Shown: one piece after another, positions 6,225 through 12,794 of the stretch
How the letters are laid out: each line of letters opens with the position of its first letter
Position numbering within the stretch: position 1 is the stretch's first letter
Assembly: GCA_036351675.1 (NCBI GenBank)
Contig: JAZBPO010000305.1
Coordinates: forward strand, 1 to 18,858
DNA: 18,858 nucleotides
Direction: 5' to 3'
Source: JAZBPO01 sp036351675
GTDB lineage: Bacteria > Pseudomonadota > Gammaproteobacteria > Pseudomonadales > Azotimanducaceae
Position numbers and translations under genes: made by a program
Notes under the pieces: model-generated
What the model saw: the letters and a program-made list of their open reading frames with translations, nothing else
What the model was told of the DNA's origin: nothing
The model's database searches: none

Positions 6225-6644
6225 TCAGTCGTCCTTGCCCGGCGGCCGGCGCAGCCGCTTCGTCGTGCCGCGCTGCGTCTTGGCGTCCGTGCGCCGGGCC
6301 TTCGCCGCACGCGAGGGGCGCGTGGGGATGCGCGGCTTCGGTTCCTCCTCCGCGCGGGCGACGAGCTCGGCGAGTCGCTCGAGGGCGTCCTCGCGATTGC
6401 GCTCCTGGGAGCGGAAGCGGCGCGCGTCGATGACGACCTCCCCCTGCCGGGTGAGGCGCTGCCCCGCGAGCTTCTCCAGGCGTGCCCGGACCGGCCCCTC
6501 GATGCCGGCGAGGTGGAGGTTCAGGCGCAGCTGCACGGCCGTCTCCACCTTGTTCACGTTCTGGCCGCCCGGGCCGGAGGCGTGCGTGAAGTGGATCTGC
6601 AGGGCGTGCTCGGGGACCGCAGTGCGTTCGGTGAGCTGAATCAT
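6225..6644 (-). CDS. arfB: Peptidyl-tRNA hydrolase ArfB (ribosome rescue)
   Basis: The 139-residue release-factor-like protein hydrolyses peptidyl-tRNA on stalled ribosomes lacking a stop codon. The catalytic loop is SGPGGQNVNKV with GGQ at residues 26-28. It is followed by AVQLRLNL, then QGEVVIDARRFRSQERNREDALERL, as in ArfB (YaeJ). The last 35 or so residues are Lys/Arg-rich, matching the basic tail that inserts into the empty mRNA channel. The short length and lack of codon-recognition domains distinguish it from RF1 and RF2. The ATG at 6644 is chosen because GGAAGAG lies about 6 bases upstream and MIQLTERT is a normal N-terminus. The frame continues open far upstream antisense to nadE, but that is not coding. 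It is divergent from nadE across 78 bases. Confidence 0.92.
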   Translation of the reverse strand: MIQLTERTAVPEHALQIHFTHASGPGGQNVNKVETAVQLRLNLHLAGIEGPVRARLEKLAGQRLTRQGEVVIDARRFRSQERNREDALERLAELVARAEEEPKPRIPTRPSRAAKARRTDAKTQRGTTKRLRRPPGKDD

Positions 6645-6668
6645 GGGCGACTCTTCCGTGATCCACGC

Positions 6669-6674
6669 ATGGTA
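6669..6674 (-). promoter_or_regulatory. -10-like box TACCAT for arfB
   Basis: On the minus strand the sequence reads GCTACCAT, with TACCAT 24 bases before the arfB ATG. This predicts a leader of about 18 bases containing the GGAAGAG ribosome site. The same GCTACCAT octamer precedes the dehydrogenase gene at 12795. No -35 is recognised. Confidence 0.4.
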
Positions 6675-6685
6675 GCCCGCGTCGC

Positions 6686-6691
6686 TACAAT
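6686..6691 (+). promoter_or_regulatory. -10-like box TACAAT for nadE
   Basis: GCTACAAT (6684-6691) lies 31 bases before the nadE ATG and predicts a leader of about 25 bases. It faces away from the arfB -10 box with only 11 bases between the two hexamers. No -35 is recognised. Confidence 0.4.
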
Positions 6692-6722
6692 GCGCTCCGA
6701 TCCGCATGCAGGACGCGAGACG

Positions 6723-8648
6723 ATGACTATCGACTACCGGGACCTCGGCTTTCTCCGCTGCGCTGCGCTCGCGCCCGTGCTGGAGCTGGCCGATCCGCAG
6801 GTCAACGCCGAGCGCATCGTGGCCGGGGCGGCCACCGCCTGGTCCGAGGGCGCTTCCGTCGTGCTGTTCCCGGAACTCGCGATCACGGGCTTCACCTGCG
6901 AGGACCTGTTCTTCTCCTCCGCGCTGCTCGATGCGTCGCGCCGGGCGCTCGAGACGGTCGCGATGGCCTCCGCCGAGCACGATGCGACGCTCGTCGTGGG
7001 TGCGCCCTGGGCGCTGCCGGACGGCCGGCTCCTGAACTGCGCCTTCGTCATCGCGTCCGGCGGCGTGGTCGGGGCCGTGCCGAAGGCGCACCTGCCGAAC
7101 TACGGCGAGTTCTACGACCAGCGCTGGTTCGCTACCGGTGCAGGCGTCGACGAGACGGTCCGCGACCGTCGTCTCGGTACCTTCCCGCTGGCCCAGGACC
7201 TCCTGTTCGAAGTGGCCGCGGGCGACGCGGAGCCCGTGCGCTTCGCCATCGAGATCTGCGAGGACCTGTGGGCGCCGCAGCCGCCCGGCGCCCGCCACGC
7301 CGTCGCCGGTGCGGAGCTCATCGTCAATCCGTCGGCGAGCAACGAGCTCGTCGCCAAGGCCGACTACCGGCGCGACCTCGTGCGCATGAGCAGTGCGACG
7401 CGCCTGTGTGCCTACCTCTATGCATCGGCCGGCCCCACGGAGTCGACGAAGGACGTGGTCTTCGGTGGTCATCTCATCGCGGCCGAGAACGGCGTCGTCC
7501 TTGCCGAGGGCGAGCGCTTCGAACTCGAGGGCGCGACCCTGCGCGTCGACTTCGACCTGCAGCGCCTGCGGCACGACCGGCGCGCCAACGCGACCTTCCG
7601 AGGCGCGCCCCGACCCGATCGCTACGCCTGCCTCGAGGCGGGTTCCGGTTCTCCCATCGCGGCGCTCGAGCGCGGCGTGGATCCCCATCCCTTCGTGCCC
7701 GACGACGAGGAGGTCTTCGACGCGCGTGCCCGCGAGATTCTCGCGATCCAGGCCACGGGCCTCGCCCGGCGCATGCGCGCCGCCCACAGCGAGGGCATGG
7801 TCCTCGGACTCTCGGGCGGTCTCGATTCGACGCTCGCCTTCCTCGTCTGCCTGGAGGTCCTGGAGCGGCTCGGTCTGGCCGCAGGGGCGCTGCACGCCAT
7901 CACTCTGCCCGGCCCCGGAACGGGTGAGCGCACGCTCGCCGCAGCGCGCGGACTGGCGAGCGCCGCGGGCGTCGATCTGCGCGAGGTGTCGATCGTCCCG
8001 GCGGTCACCCAGCACCTCGCCGATCTCGGCCACCCGGGTGACGTGCACGACATCACCTTCGAGAACACGCAGGCGCGGGAGCGCACGCAGCTCCTGTTCG
8101 ATCTCGCGAACAAGCTCGGTGCCCTGGTGGTAGGCACGGGCGATCTCTCGGAGCTGGCTCTCGGCTGGTGCACCTACAACGCCGATCACATGTCGAGCTA
8201 CAACGTGAACGTCGGCGTGCCCAAGACCCTGATCGCCTATCTCGTACGCTGGTACGCGCGCCACCGCGCCGGCCCCGAACTCGCCGGGGTGCTGGCGGAG
8301 GTGCTCGACATCCCGATCTCCCCCGAACTGGTGCCGGGCGACGTCGAGGCGGGTGTCGCGCAGCACACGGAGGCCATCGTCGGCCCCTACGAGCTGCACG
8401 ATTTCTTCCTCTATCACTACGTGCGGGAGGGCAGCACGCCGGCCCGGATCCGGGCGCTCGCGCGCCTCGCCTTCGCCGGGCGCCACGACGCAGCGGCCGT
8501 CGATCGCTGGCTGGACGTGTTCCTCCGGCGCTTCCACGCCCAGCAGTTCAAGCGCACGGCGCTGCCGCCGGGGCCGAAGGTGGGTACGGTCAGCCTGTCG
8601 CCGCGCGGCGACTGGCGCATGCCCGACGAAACGGCGCCGCCGCGCTAG
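6723..8648 (+). CDS. nadE: Glutamine-dependent NAD+ synthetase
   Basis: The 641-residue two-domain enzyme catalyses the last step of NAD synthesis, deamido-NAD plus ATP and glutamine to NAD. The N-terminal nitrilase-type glutaminase carries the Glu-Lys-Cys triad: Glu51 (LFPELAITGF), Lys121 (VPKAHLPNYGEFYD) and Cys179 (EICEDLW). The C-terminal synthetase has the ATP pyrophosphatase loop SGGLDS at 364-369 and the dinucleotide region ENTQARERTQLLFDLAN, GTGDLSELALGWCTYNADHMSSYNVN. The length and architecture are those of the long NadE class typified by the mycobacterial enzyme, not the short ammonia-dependent form. An in-frame ATG at 6690 overlaps the TACAAT box, so 6723 is preferred; AGGA is about 9 bases upstream. 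It is monocistronic by layout, with a convergent gene 10 bases after its stop. Confidence 0.95.
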   Translation: MTIDYRDLGFLRCAALAPVLELADPQVNAERIVAGAATAWSEGASVVLFPELAITGFTCEDLFFSSALLDASRRALETVAMASAEHDATLVVGAPWALPDGRLLNCAFVIASGGVVGAVPKAHLPNYGEFYDQRWFATGAGVDETVRDRRLGTFPLAQDLLFEVAAGDAEPVRFAIEICEDLWAPQPPGARHAVAGAELIVNPSASNELVAKADYRRDLVRMSSATRLCAYLYASAGPTESTKDVVFGGHLIAAENGVVLAEGERFELEGATLRVDFDLQRLRHDRRANATFRGAPRPDRYACLEAGSGSPIAALERGVDPHPFVPDDEEVFDARAREILAIQATGLARRMRAAHSEGMVLGLSGGLDSTLAFLVCLEVLERLGLAAGALHAITLPGPGTGERTLAAARGLASAAGVDLREVSIVPAVTQHLADLGHPGDVHDITFENTQARERTQLLFDLANKLGALVVGTGDLSELALGWCTYNADHMSSYNVNVGVPKTLIAYLVRWYARHRAGPELAGVLAEVLDIPISPELVPGDVEAGVAQHTEAIVGPYELHDFFLYHYVREGSTPARIRALARLAFAGRHDAAAVDRWLDVFLRRFHAQQFKRTALPPGPKVGTVSLSPRGDWRMPDETAPPR

Positions 8649-8658
8649 GGAGACGCCT

Positions 8659-9030
8659 TCAGGGCGCGAGCGGAATATGGAACAGGTTGCCGGAATGCTT
8701 GAGGCGGAAGTCGTTGTGGTGCCCGCTCTCGTCGCGCGTGCGCAGCTTCGAGGAGAAGTGCAGGTCGGGCGGGTTGAGTTCGTCCGCGTGTCTCTGCATG
8801 ACCCACTCGATGCGGGCCCGGCCCGTTTCCTCGCCGAGCGGCATGGCGCGGAAGGGCAGCAGCAATGCGCCGGACGGCGTGAGCTCGCGGGCCGCGACGG
8901 ATGCGGAGGTGGATGGGGCGCCCGCGGTCTCCGGCGCCTCGGCGCGCGTGTGCGCCGGCCCCGCCAGAAGCGCCAGGCCCAGGGCGCAGGCGACGAGCCC
9001 CCGTACGGCTCCTGTCCCCGTCGTGTTCAT
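8659..9030 (-). CDS. Small secreted protein of unknown family
   Basis: The 123-residue protein has a clear Sec signal: a hydrophobic core GLVACALGLALLAG and cleavage probably after HTRA at residue 30. The mature part starts with a Pro/Ala/Ser/Thr-rich spacer, then PSGALLLPFRAMPLGEE, a helix-like RIEWVMQRHADELN, and a His/Asp-rich end (DESGHHNDFRLKHSGN). There is no cysteine in the mature chain and no motif I recognise. The ATG has GAGGT about 8 bases upstream. It is convergent with nadE (10-base gap) and divergent from mlaA, so it appears to be its own unit. Confidence 0.6.
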   Translation of the reverse strand: MNTTGTGAVRGLVACALGLALLAGPAHTRAEAPETAGAPSTSASVAARELTPSGALLLPFRAMPLGEETGRARIEWVMQRHADELNPPDLHFSSKLRTRDESGHHNDFRLKHSGNLFHIPLAP

Positions 9031-9121
9031 GGTGGCTACCTCGCGCTAGATCGACGACCCTTCACCGCAACCTGCGCCGCTCGGGACCGCCGGGCCAGTC
9101 GGCTTCCTCGTGGCGTTCCTT

Positions 9122-9140
9122 CGGCGCCGCCGAGGCGCCG
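9122..9140. promoter_or_regulatory. 7-bp inverted repeat in the divergent region before mlaA
   Basis: CGGCGCC (9122-9128) and GGCGCCG (9134-9140) are exact inverse complements around GCCGA. It lies within the 254-base divergent space between the small secreted protein and mlaA. The sequence is very GC-rich, so chance is a real alternative. Confidence 0.25.
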
Positions 9141-9176
9141 CGGTCGGCTTCACGGCGTCTTGATGCGCGCTTGCGC

Positions 9177-9182
9177 TACGGT
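9177..9182 (+). promoter_or_regulatory. Possible -10 box TACGGT upstream of mlaA
   Basis: The sequence GCGCTACGGT fits the CTANNNT pattern seen upstream of other genes here. It is 102 bases before the mlaA ATG, so the leader would be unusually long compared with the others. No -35 is recognised. Confidence 0.2.
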
Positions 9183-9284
9183 GAGCCCCGGGGAGCGCGG
9201 CGCATGAGGAACCCCGGCGCGCGGCGTCGGTCCCATGCAGTCCTTCGCGCTCGGGCGTCAGCGCAACACACCGGAGTCCCTTCC

Positions 9285-9980
9285 ATGGTTCTCGACATCC
9301 TCCGCCTGCGGCTGCTGCCGCTGACCCTCCTGCTGCTGGTGGTGGGTTGCGCATCGCCCTACGAGGACCGCTTCGAACCCGTCAACCGACCGATCCGGAA
9401 GTTCAACGACGCGCTGGATGCGACGGTCACCAAGCCGCTGGCGCAGGGCTACGTCGCCGTCGTCCCGGACTTCGCGCGGACGGGGGTCGCCAACTTCTTC
9501 GTCAATCTCCGCTATCCGGCGGTGCCGCTGAATCAGCTGCTGCAGGGCAAGCCGACGCTCGCCGCGCAGGACACGGCGCGCTTCCTGGTGAATTCGACGG
9601 TCGGCCTGGCGGGCTTCCTCGATCCCGCGACGGACATGGGCCTGCCGCGTCATCAGGAGGACTTCGGCCAGACCTTCGGCGTCTGGGGCTTCCCCATGGG
9701 GGACTACTTCGTGCTGCCGGTCTGGGGGGGCGGTACCACGCGCGATCTCGTCGGCGACGCGCTCGGACTGTTCTTCTATGCGCCGCGCTACATGGGCGAG
9801 GCCGAGCACCGTCTCGCCGTCATCGCCCTCGACACGGTGAACGTCCGGGCCCAGGTGCTGGCTGCGGACAGTCTCGTGCGCGGCGATCGCTACATCTTCC
9901 TGCGCGACAGCTGGCTGCAGCGCCGGGAGTTCCTCACCAACGACGGCGTGATCGAGGACCCGTTCCTCGATGACTTCTGA
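9285..9980 (+). CDS. mlaA: MlaA/VacJ outer-membrane lipoprotein
   Basis: The 231-residue lipoprotein extracts mislocalised phospholipid from the outer leaflet of the outer membrane and passes it to periplasmic MlaC. The leader ends in a lipobox (VVGCAS, Cys22). The family blocks are in order: YEDRFEPVNRPIRKFNDALD, FFVNLRYPAVPLNQLLQGK, ARFLVNSTVGLAGFLDPA, and EDFGQTFGVWGFPMGDYFVLP followed by G.TTRDLVGDAL. The length is close to the usual 230-250. The ATG at 9285 has GGAG 8 bases upstream (9273-9276). It overlaps mlaC by 11 bases. The transporter genes mlaFEDB are not beside it. Confidence 0.93.
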   Translation: MVLDILRLRLLPLTLLLLVVGCASPYEDRFEPVNRPIRKFNDALDATVTKPLAQGYVAVVPDFARTGVANFFVNLRYPAVPLNQLLQGKPTLAAQDTARFLVNSTVGLAGFLDPATDMGLPRHQEDFGQTFGVWGFPMGDYFVLPVWGGGTTRDLVGDALGLFFYAPRYMGEAEHRLAVIALDTVNVRAQVLAADSLVRGDRYIFLRDSWLQRREFLTNDGVIEDPFLDDF

Positions 9981-10590
9981 GATCGTGTTCCGCAACCTGT
10001 CGCTCTGGCTGCTCCTGGCAGCCGCTGCGGCGGCGAGCGCTTCCCAGCAGGACACGCCGGAAGAGCTGGTACGAAGCCTCGCCGACGGGGTCCTGCTGGC
10101 GATCGAGGCCAACCGCGACATCCACGAGACGGATCCGGCGCCGCTGCGCCGCGAGATCCGCGCGGTGCTGGGCGAGCACGTCGCCTTCGACCGCATCGCG
10201 GATCGCGTCATGGGACGGCACGTCGCGCGCGCGACCGCGGCACAGCGCGACCGCTTCGCGGCCCTGCTCGCCGAGACGCTGATCCGGCGCAACGTGCGCA
10301 TGCTGGCGCTGCAGGGGCCCACTGCGGTGGAGGTCCTGGCCGTGGAGCGCCCCGCGCCGGACAACGCGATGGTCCACCTCCGCGCCCTGCCGGTCTCCGC
10401 GGCGCCGGTGACGCTCGACTGTGAGCTCGCGCGCTCGGAGCAGGGCTGGGTGCTGCTGAACCTCATCATCGAGGGGCGCGATCTGGGCGTCGGGCTCGAG
10501 GATCGTTTCGCGGCGCTGATCTCCATGCACGACGGCTCGATCGCCGCGGTGCTGGACGCCTGGGCGGGTGAAGCGGTCGCCGTCGACTGA
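9970..10590 (+). CDS. mlaC: MlaC-family periplasmic phospholipid-binding protein
   Basis: The 206-residue protein is of the MlaC/Ttg2D family, the periplasmic shuttle between MlaA and the inner-membrane MlaFEDB complex. A signal peptide (LSLWLLLAAAAAASAS, cleavage near residue 24) precedes the domain. Features of the family are the early P.ELVRSLADGVL helix, LGEHVAFDRIADRVMGRHVARATAAQRDRF, and a C-terminal VLLNLIIEGRDLGVGLEDRF, where family members usually read W.IyDv.ieGvS. The last residues are AAVLDAWAGEA. The ATG overlaps the mlaA stop by 11 bases, so the two are translationally coupled. The assignment rests on length, motif order and its mlaA neighbour; the sequence is fairly divergent. 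Confidence 0.85.
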   Translation: MTSEIVFRNLSLWLLLAAAAAASASQQDTPEELVRSLADGVLLAIEANRDIHETDPAPLRREIRAVLGEHVAFDRIADRVMGRHVARATAAQRDRFAALLAETLIRRNVRMLALQGPTAVEVLAVERPAPDNAMVHLRALPVSAAPVTLDCELARSEQGWVLLNLIIEGRDLGVGLEDRFAALISMHDGSIAAVLDAWAGEAVAVD

Positions 10591-10659
10591 CGCAGCGGCC
10601 CGCTCGCCCCCGTCTCCGGGCGCGCCGCCCCTCTCCCCACGGCCTGGCGCCGACGGACC

Positions 10660-11904
10660 TCAGCGGAAGGCGAGGGCGCCGAGCACCTCGCGGAAGGCCC
10701 GGGCGATGTCCACGGTGCGCTGCAGATCCACGGAGTCGGGCCAGCGGTCGGCGGGATGGTGGAAGGCGCCGTTCGCGCCGAGGATCGACAGGTAGCGACC
10801 GCGGCCGGCATGGATGTCGCGCGCCTCGCCGAAGGGCGGGGCGCCGAGCTCCGTACGCACCATGGGCGGCGTGCGGTGGCGCGCGAGGGCCGCATCGGCG
10901 AGTGCCATGGTGTCCGCGTCGGACGCCTGCAGGCGCACCTGCGGATGCAGGGCGGCGGCGAAGTTGGCGCCGAGGTGGACCCAGCAGTGCGCGCCGGAGA
11001 CGAGGGCCTCGTTCTCGTCGAGGAAGCGCTGCATGCCGACGTGGCCGAGTTCGTGGCCCGTGTTCGCCGAGAAGATCACGGTACGCAGCGGTCGGGTCGT
11101 GCCGAGCATGTGCAGCAGGTCGAGCCAGAGCGCGATGCCACCGCCACGCTCGCTCGTCGAATGCCACCAGCTCGAGCGCGGCGTGATCACCACCACCGGC
11201 GCGAGGTCCGGCGCCCGGCCGGTGATCTCCGCACGCACGTTGCTCGCCGTGACGCGCGCCTCCTCGAAGCGGACGTCGAGCCGCACCTCGGCGCCCGCGA
11301 GTCCGCGCAGCGTATCGAGATGCTCGCTCGGAAGCTGGAGCACGGGCGGGCCGAAGGGCGCATGCCAGCTCTCCGCATTGAGCAGGGCGAGACCCGGGAG
11401 CACCGTGCGGTCGTCGGTCACGGTGACGATCCCGGGGTGCACCGCCGCGCGGCGGGCGTCGTCGAGGGCGCGGGCGCCGGGCAGGGAATCGTAGGGCGGG
11501 ACGCGCAGCACGGGGAGCGCACCACCGTCGGCGTCGCCGTCCGCGCCGAGGCGTGCGCGCAGGCCGTCCGGTCCGGTCTCGCCGCCGTCGAACAGCGGTA
11601 CGCCCTCGAGCACGCGGCCGTCCGGGAGCGTCAGCGACGCGGCGAGGGGCGTGCGGCGGCGGAAGGGAAAGGCTTCGAGGCGCGCGTCGGCCCCGAGGCG
11701 CAGCGATTCGGCGAGCAGCCAGTCGGCCGTGCGTGCGTCTGCGTCCGTACCGGTCCGGTGCACGCCCAGGCTGTCCCAGTGTTCGATGGCCGCGGCGATG
11801 CGATCGCCGGGTCGCGTCGTCGTCGCCCTCACGCGGCGCGGGCCCCCCGCCGCCAGCAGCGGCAGCAGGGCGGCGCCGCGCAGCAGCTCACGCCGGGAAC
11901 TCAT
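10660..11904 (-). CDS. Tat-exported M28-fold protein with degenerate metal site
   Basis: The 414-residue protein has a twin-arginine leader (SSRRELLRG then a short Leu/Ala core). The layout is that of M28 metallopeptidases with an inserted PA-like domain (about 85-225). The expected blocks are recognisable but altered. Where M28 has HxD it reads VVVITPRSSWWHS (237-249). The bridging Asp block is SERGGGIALWLDLL (251-264). The Glu-Glu block is FSANTGHELGHVG (278-290, Glu285 kept). The next Asp block is CWVHLGANF. Only the last, FHHPADRWPDSVDL (381-394), keeps the His and nearby pattern. Several ligands are therefore missing and classical zinc peptidase activity is doubtful; it may be a binding protein or use another chemistry. 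It overlaps the GST-like gene by 17 bases and follows it in the same transcript. Confidence 0.7.
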   Translation of the reverse strand: MSSRRELLRGAALLPLLAAGGPRRVRATTTRPGDRIAAAIEHWDSLGVHRTGTDADARTADWLLAESLRLGADARLEAFPFRRRTPLAASLTLPDGRVLEGVPLFDGGETGPDGLRARLGADGDADGGALPVLRVPPYDSLPGARALDDARRAAVHPGIVTVTDDRTVLPGLALLNAESWHAPFGPPVLQLPSEHLDTLRGLAGAEVRLDVRFEEARVTASNVRAEITGRAPDLAPVVVITPRSSWWHSTSERGGGIALWLDLLHMLGTTRPLRTVIFSANTGHELGHVGMQRFLDENEALVSGAHCWVHLGANFAAALHPQVRLQASDADTMALADAALARHRTPPMVRTELGAPPFGEARDIHAGRGRYLSILGANGAFHHPADRWPDSVDLQRTVDIARAFREVLGALAFR

Positions 11905-12700
11905 GGGTGAAGCGGATGTTGTCCTTCTCGAGGCCCGCGAGGACCACCTCGACCCCGCCGGAGCGGATCATCCACTCCAGTCGGTGGTCCCGGTACTCGC
12001 GCTTGAACTCGCCGCGCTCGAGCATCTCGCGCACCGCGGCCATGCCGGCCCGCGCCGCCTCGCTGCCACCCATGGCCATGGTCGCGGCGGCGGCGGACAC
12101 CTCGGCCACGGAGGGTCGCGCGTTGGCGCGGGCGATCCAGTCGGCCAGGGGCCCCGCCTCCGGCGCGAGACCGAAGCCCGCGGAACCGTTCAGATAGGGG
12201 ATGACGGCGAGATCGCCCCAGCCGAAGGCGTCGCCGTTGAACCACTCGGCGTCGCCGAGCCGTGCCGTGAGCCAGCCGTGCCAGGCGCGGGTCTGCTCCG
12301 CGGCCTTCGCCGTCAGCGCGTCCGCGGCTGCGCCCTCGGCGCGGCCGAAGTAGGCGATCTCGCCGAGGCCCCAGTTGATGGCCTCGTAGTGCGTGTCCAT
12401 GACGTCCTCGATCATGCGCACGCGGGCTCGATCCGCCGGCGCGGCGGGCAGCAGCGGCGGTTCGGGCCAGCGGTCCTCGATGTACTCGAGGATGATCGTG
12501 GAGTCGAAGATGCGCACGTCGCCGTCGATCAGGGCCGGCACCTCGGCGCGCGGATTCGCGGCCACGAACGCGCCCGAGGCTCCGCCGGCGCCGATCGCCT
12601 CGGGGAGGGGCGCCTCGAAGGGCACCCCCTTCTCGAGCAGGGCGATCTTCACCTTCTGCGCGTAGGGCGAGAGGGGATGGTCGTAGACGATGACGCTCAA
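11888..12700 (-). CDS. Glutathione S-transferase-family protein with C-terminal extension
   Basis: The 270-residue protein has a thioredoxin-like N-terminal domain (VYDHPLSPYAQKVKIALLEKG, then NPRAEVPALIDGD with the cis-Pro, then IFDSTIILEYIEDRWP) and an all-helical C-terminal domain with FGWGDLAVIPYLN, the usual GST helix-6 capping pattern. The candidate active-site residue is Ser11 in LSPYAQK. About 50 residues beyond the normal end form an extra basic and hydrophobic tail (REYRDHRLEWMIRSGG...). No ATG fits. A TTG at 12698-12700 gives MSVIVYDHP and has GGAG 6 bases upstream. The frame stays open further upstream, but that is non-homologous. It overlaps the M28-like gene and diverges from the dehydrogenase gene. 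The substrate is unknown. Confidence 0.82.
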   Translation of the reverse strand: MSVIVYDHPLSPYAQKVKIALLEKGVPFEAPLPEAIGAGGASGAFVAANPRAEVPALIDGDVRIFDSTIILEYIEDRWPEPPLLPAAPADRARVRMIEDVMDTHYEAINWGLGEIAYFGRAEGAAADALTAKAAEQTRAWHGWLTARLGDAEWFNGDAFGWGDLAVIPYLNGSAGFGLAPEAGPLADWIARANARPSVAEVSAAAATMAMGGSEAARAGMAAVREMLERGEFKREYRDHRLEWMIRSGGVEVVLAGLEKDNIRFTHEFPA

Positions 12701-12737
12701 GGTCGTCTCCTGCTGGCGGCCGGGTCGGAGGCCATCG

Positions 12738-12743
12738 AGTCTA
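12738..12743 (-). promoter_or_regulatory. -10-like box TAGACT for the GST-like gene
   Basis: On the minus strand, GGTTAGACTC places TAGACT 37 bases upstream of the TTG start, predicting a leader of about 31 bases that contains GGAG. It lies back-to-back with the box for the divergent dehydrogenase gene. Confidence 0.35.
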
Positions 12744-12762
12744 ACCGGCGCCTCGCGACTGC

Positions 12763-12768
12763 TACCAT
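12763..12768 (+). promoter_or_regulatory. -10-like box TACCAT for the dehydrogenase-oxyR unit
   Basis: GCTACCAT (12761-12768) lies 26 bases before the ATG at 12795 and gives a leader of about 20 bases with a strong GAGGGGAG ribosome site. The octamer is identical to the arfB box. No -35 and no OxyR-type binding site is recognised. Confidence 0.4.
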
Positions 12769-12794
12769 CGGCGAGGCGCGGAGGGGAGATCGCG

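Noticed and set aside
6645..8537. Minus-strand open frame running through nadE into arfB
   Set aside because: Only the final 139 codons encode ArfB; the rest is antisense to a fully motif-complete nadE and has no recognisable protein features.
9031..9284. Possible short genes in the mlaA upstream region
   Set aside because: Open frames here are Arg/Ala-rich with no ribosome site or motif. The region is better read as a divergent promoter space.
10598..10621. GCCCG/CGGGC inverted repeat after mlaC
   Set aside because: Five base pairs with a 14-base loop and no T-tract is expected by chance in such GC-rich DNA.
9258..10895. Long minus-strand open frame opposite mlaA and mlaC
   Set aside because: The translation is Arg/Ser/Ala low complexity with no domain, while the plus strand carries two well-matched overlapping genes.
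10756..11910. Plus-strand open frame opposite the M28-like gene
   Set aside because: Arg/Ala/Glu-rich shadow. The minus strand has a Tat signal and fold motifs.
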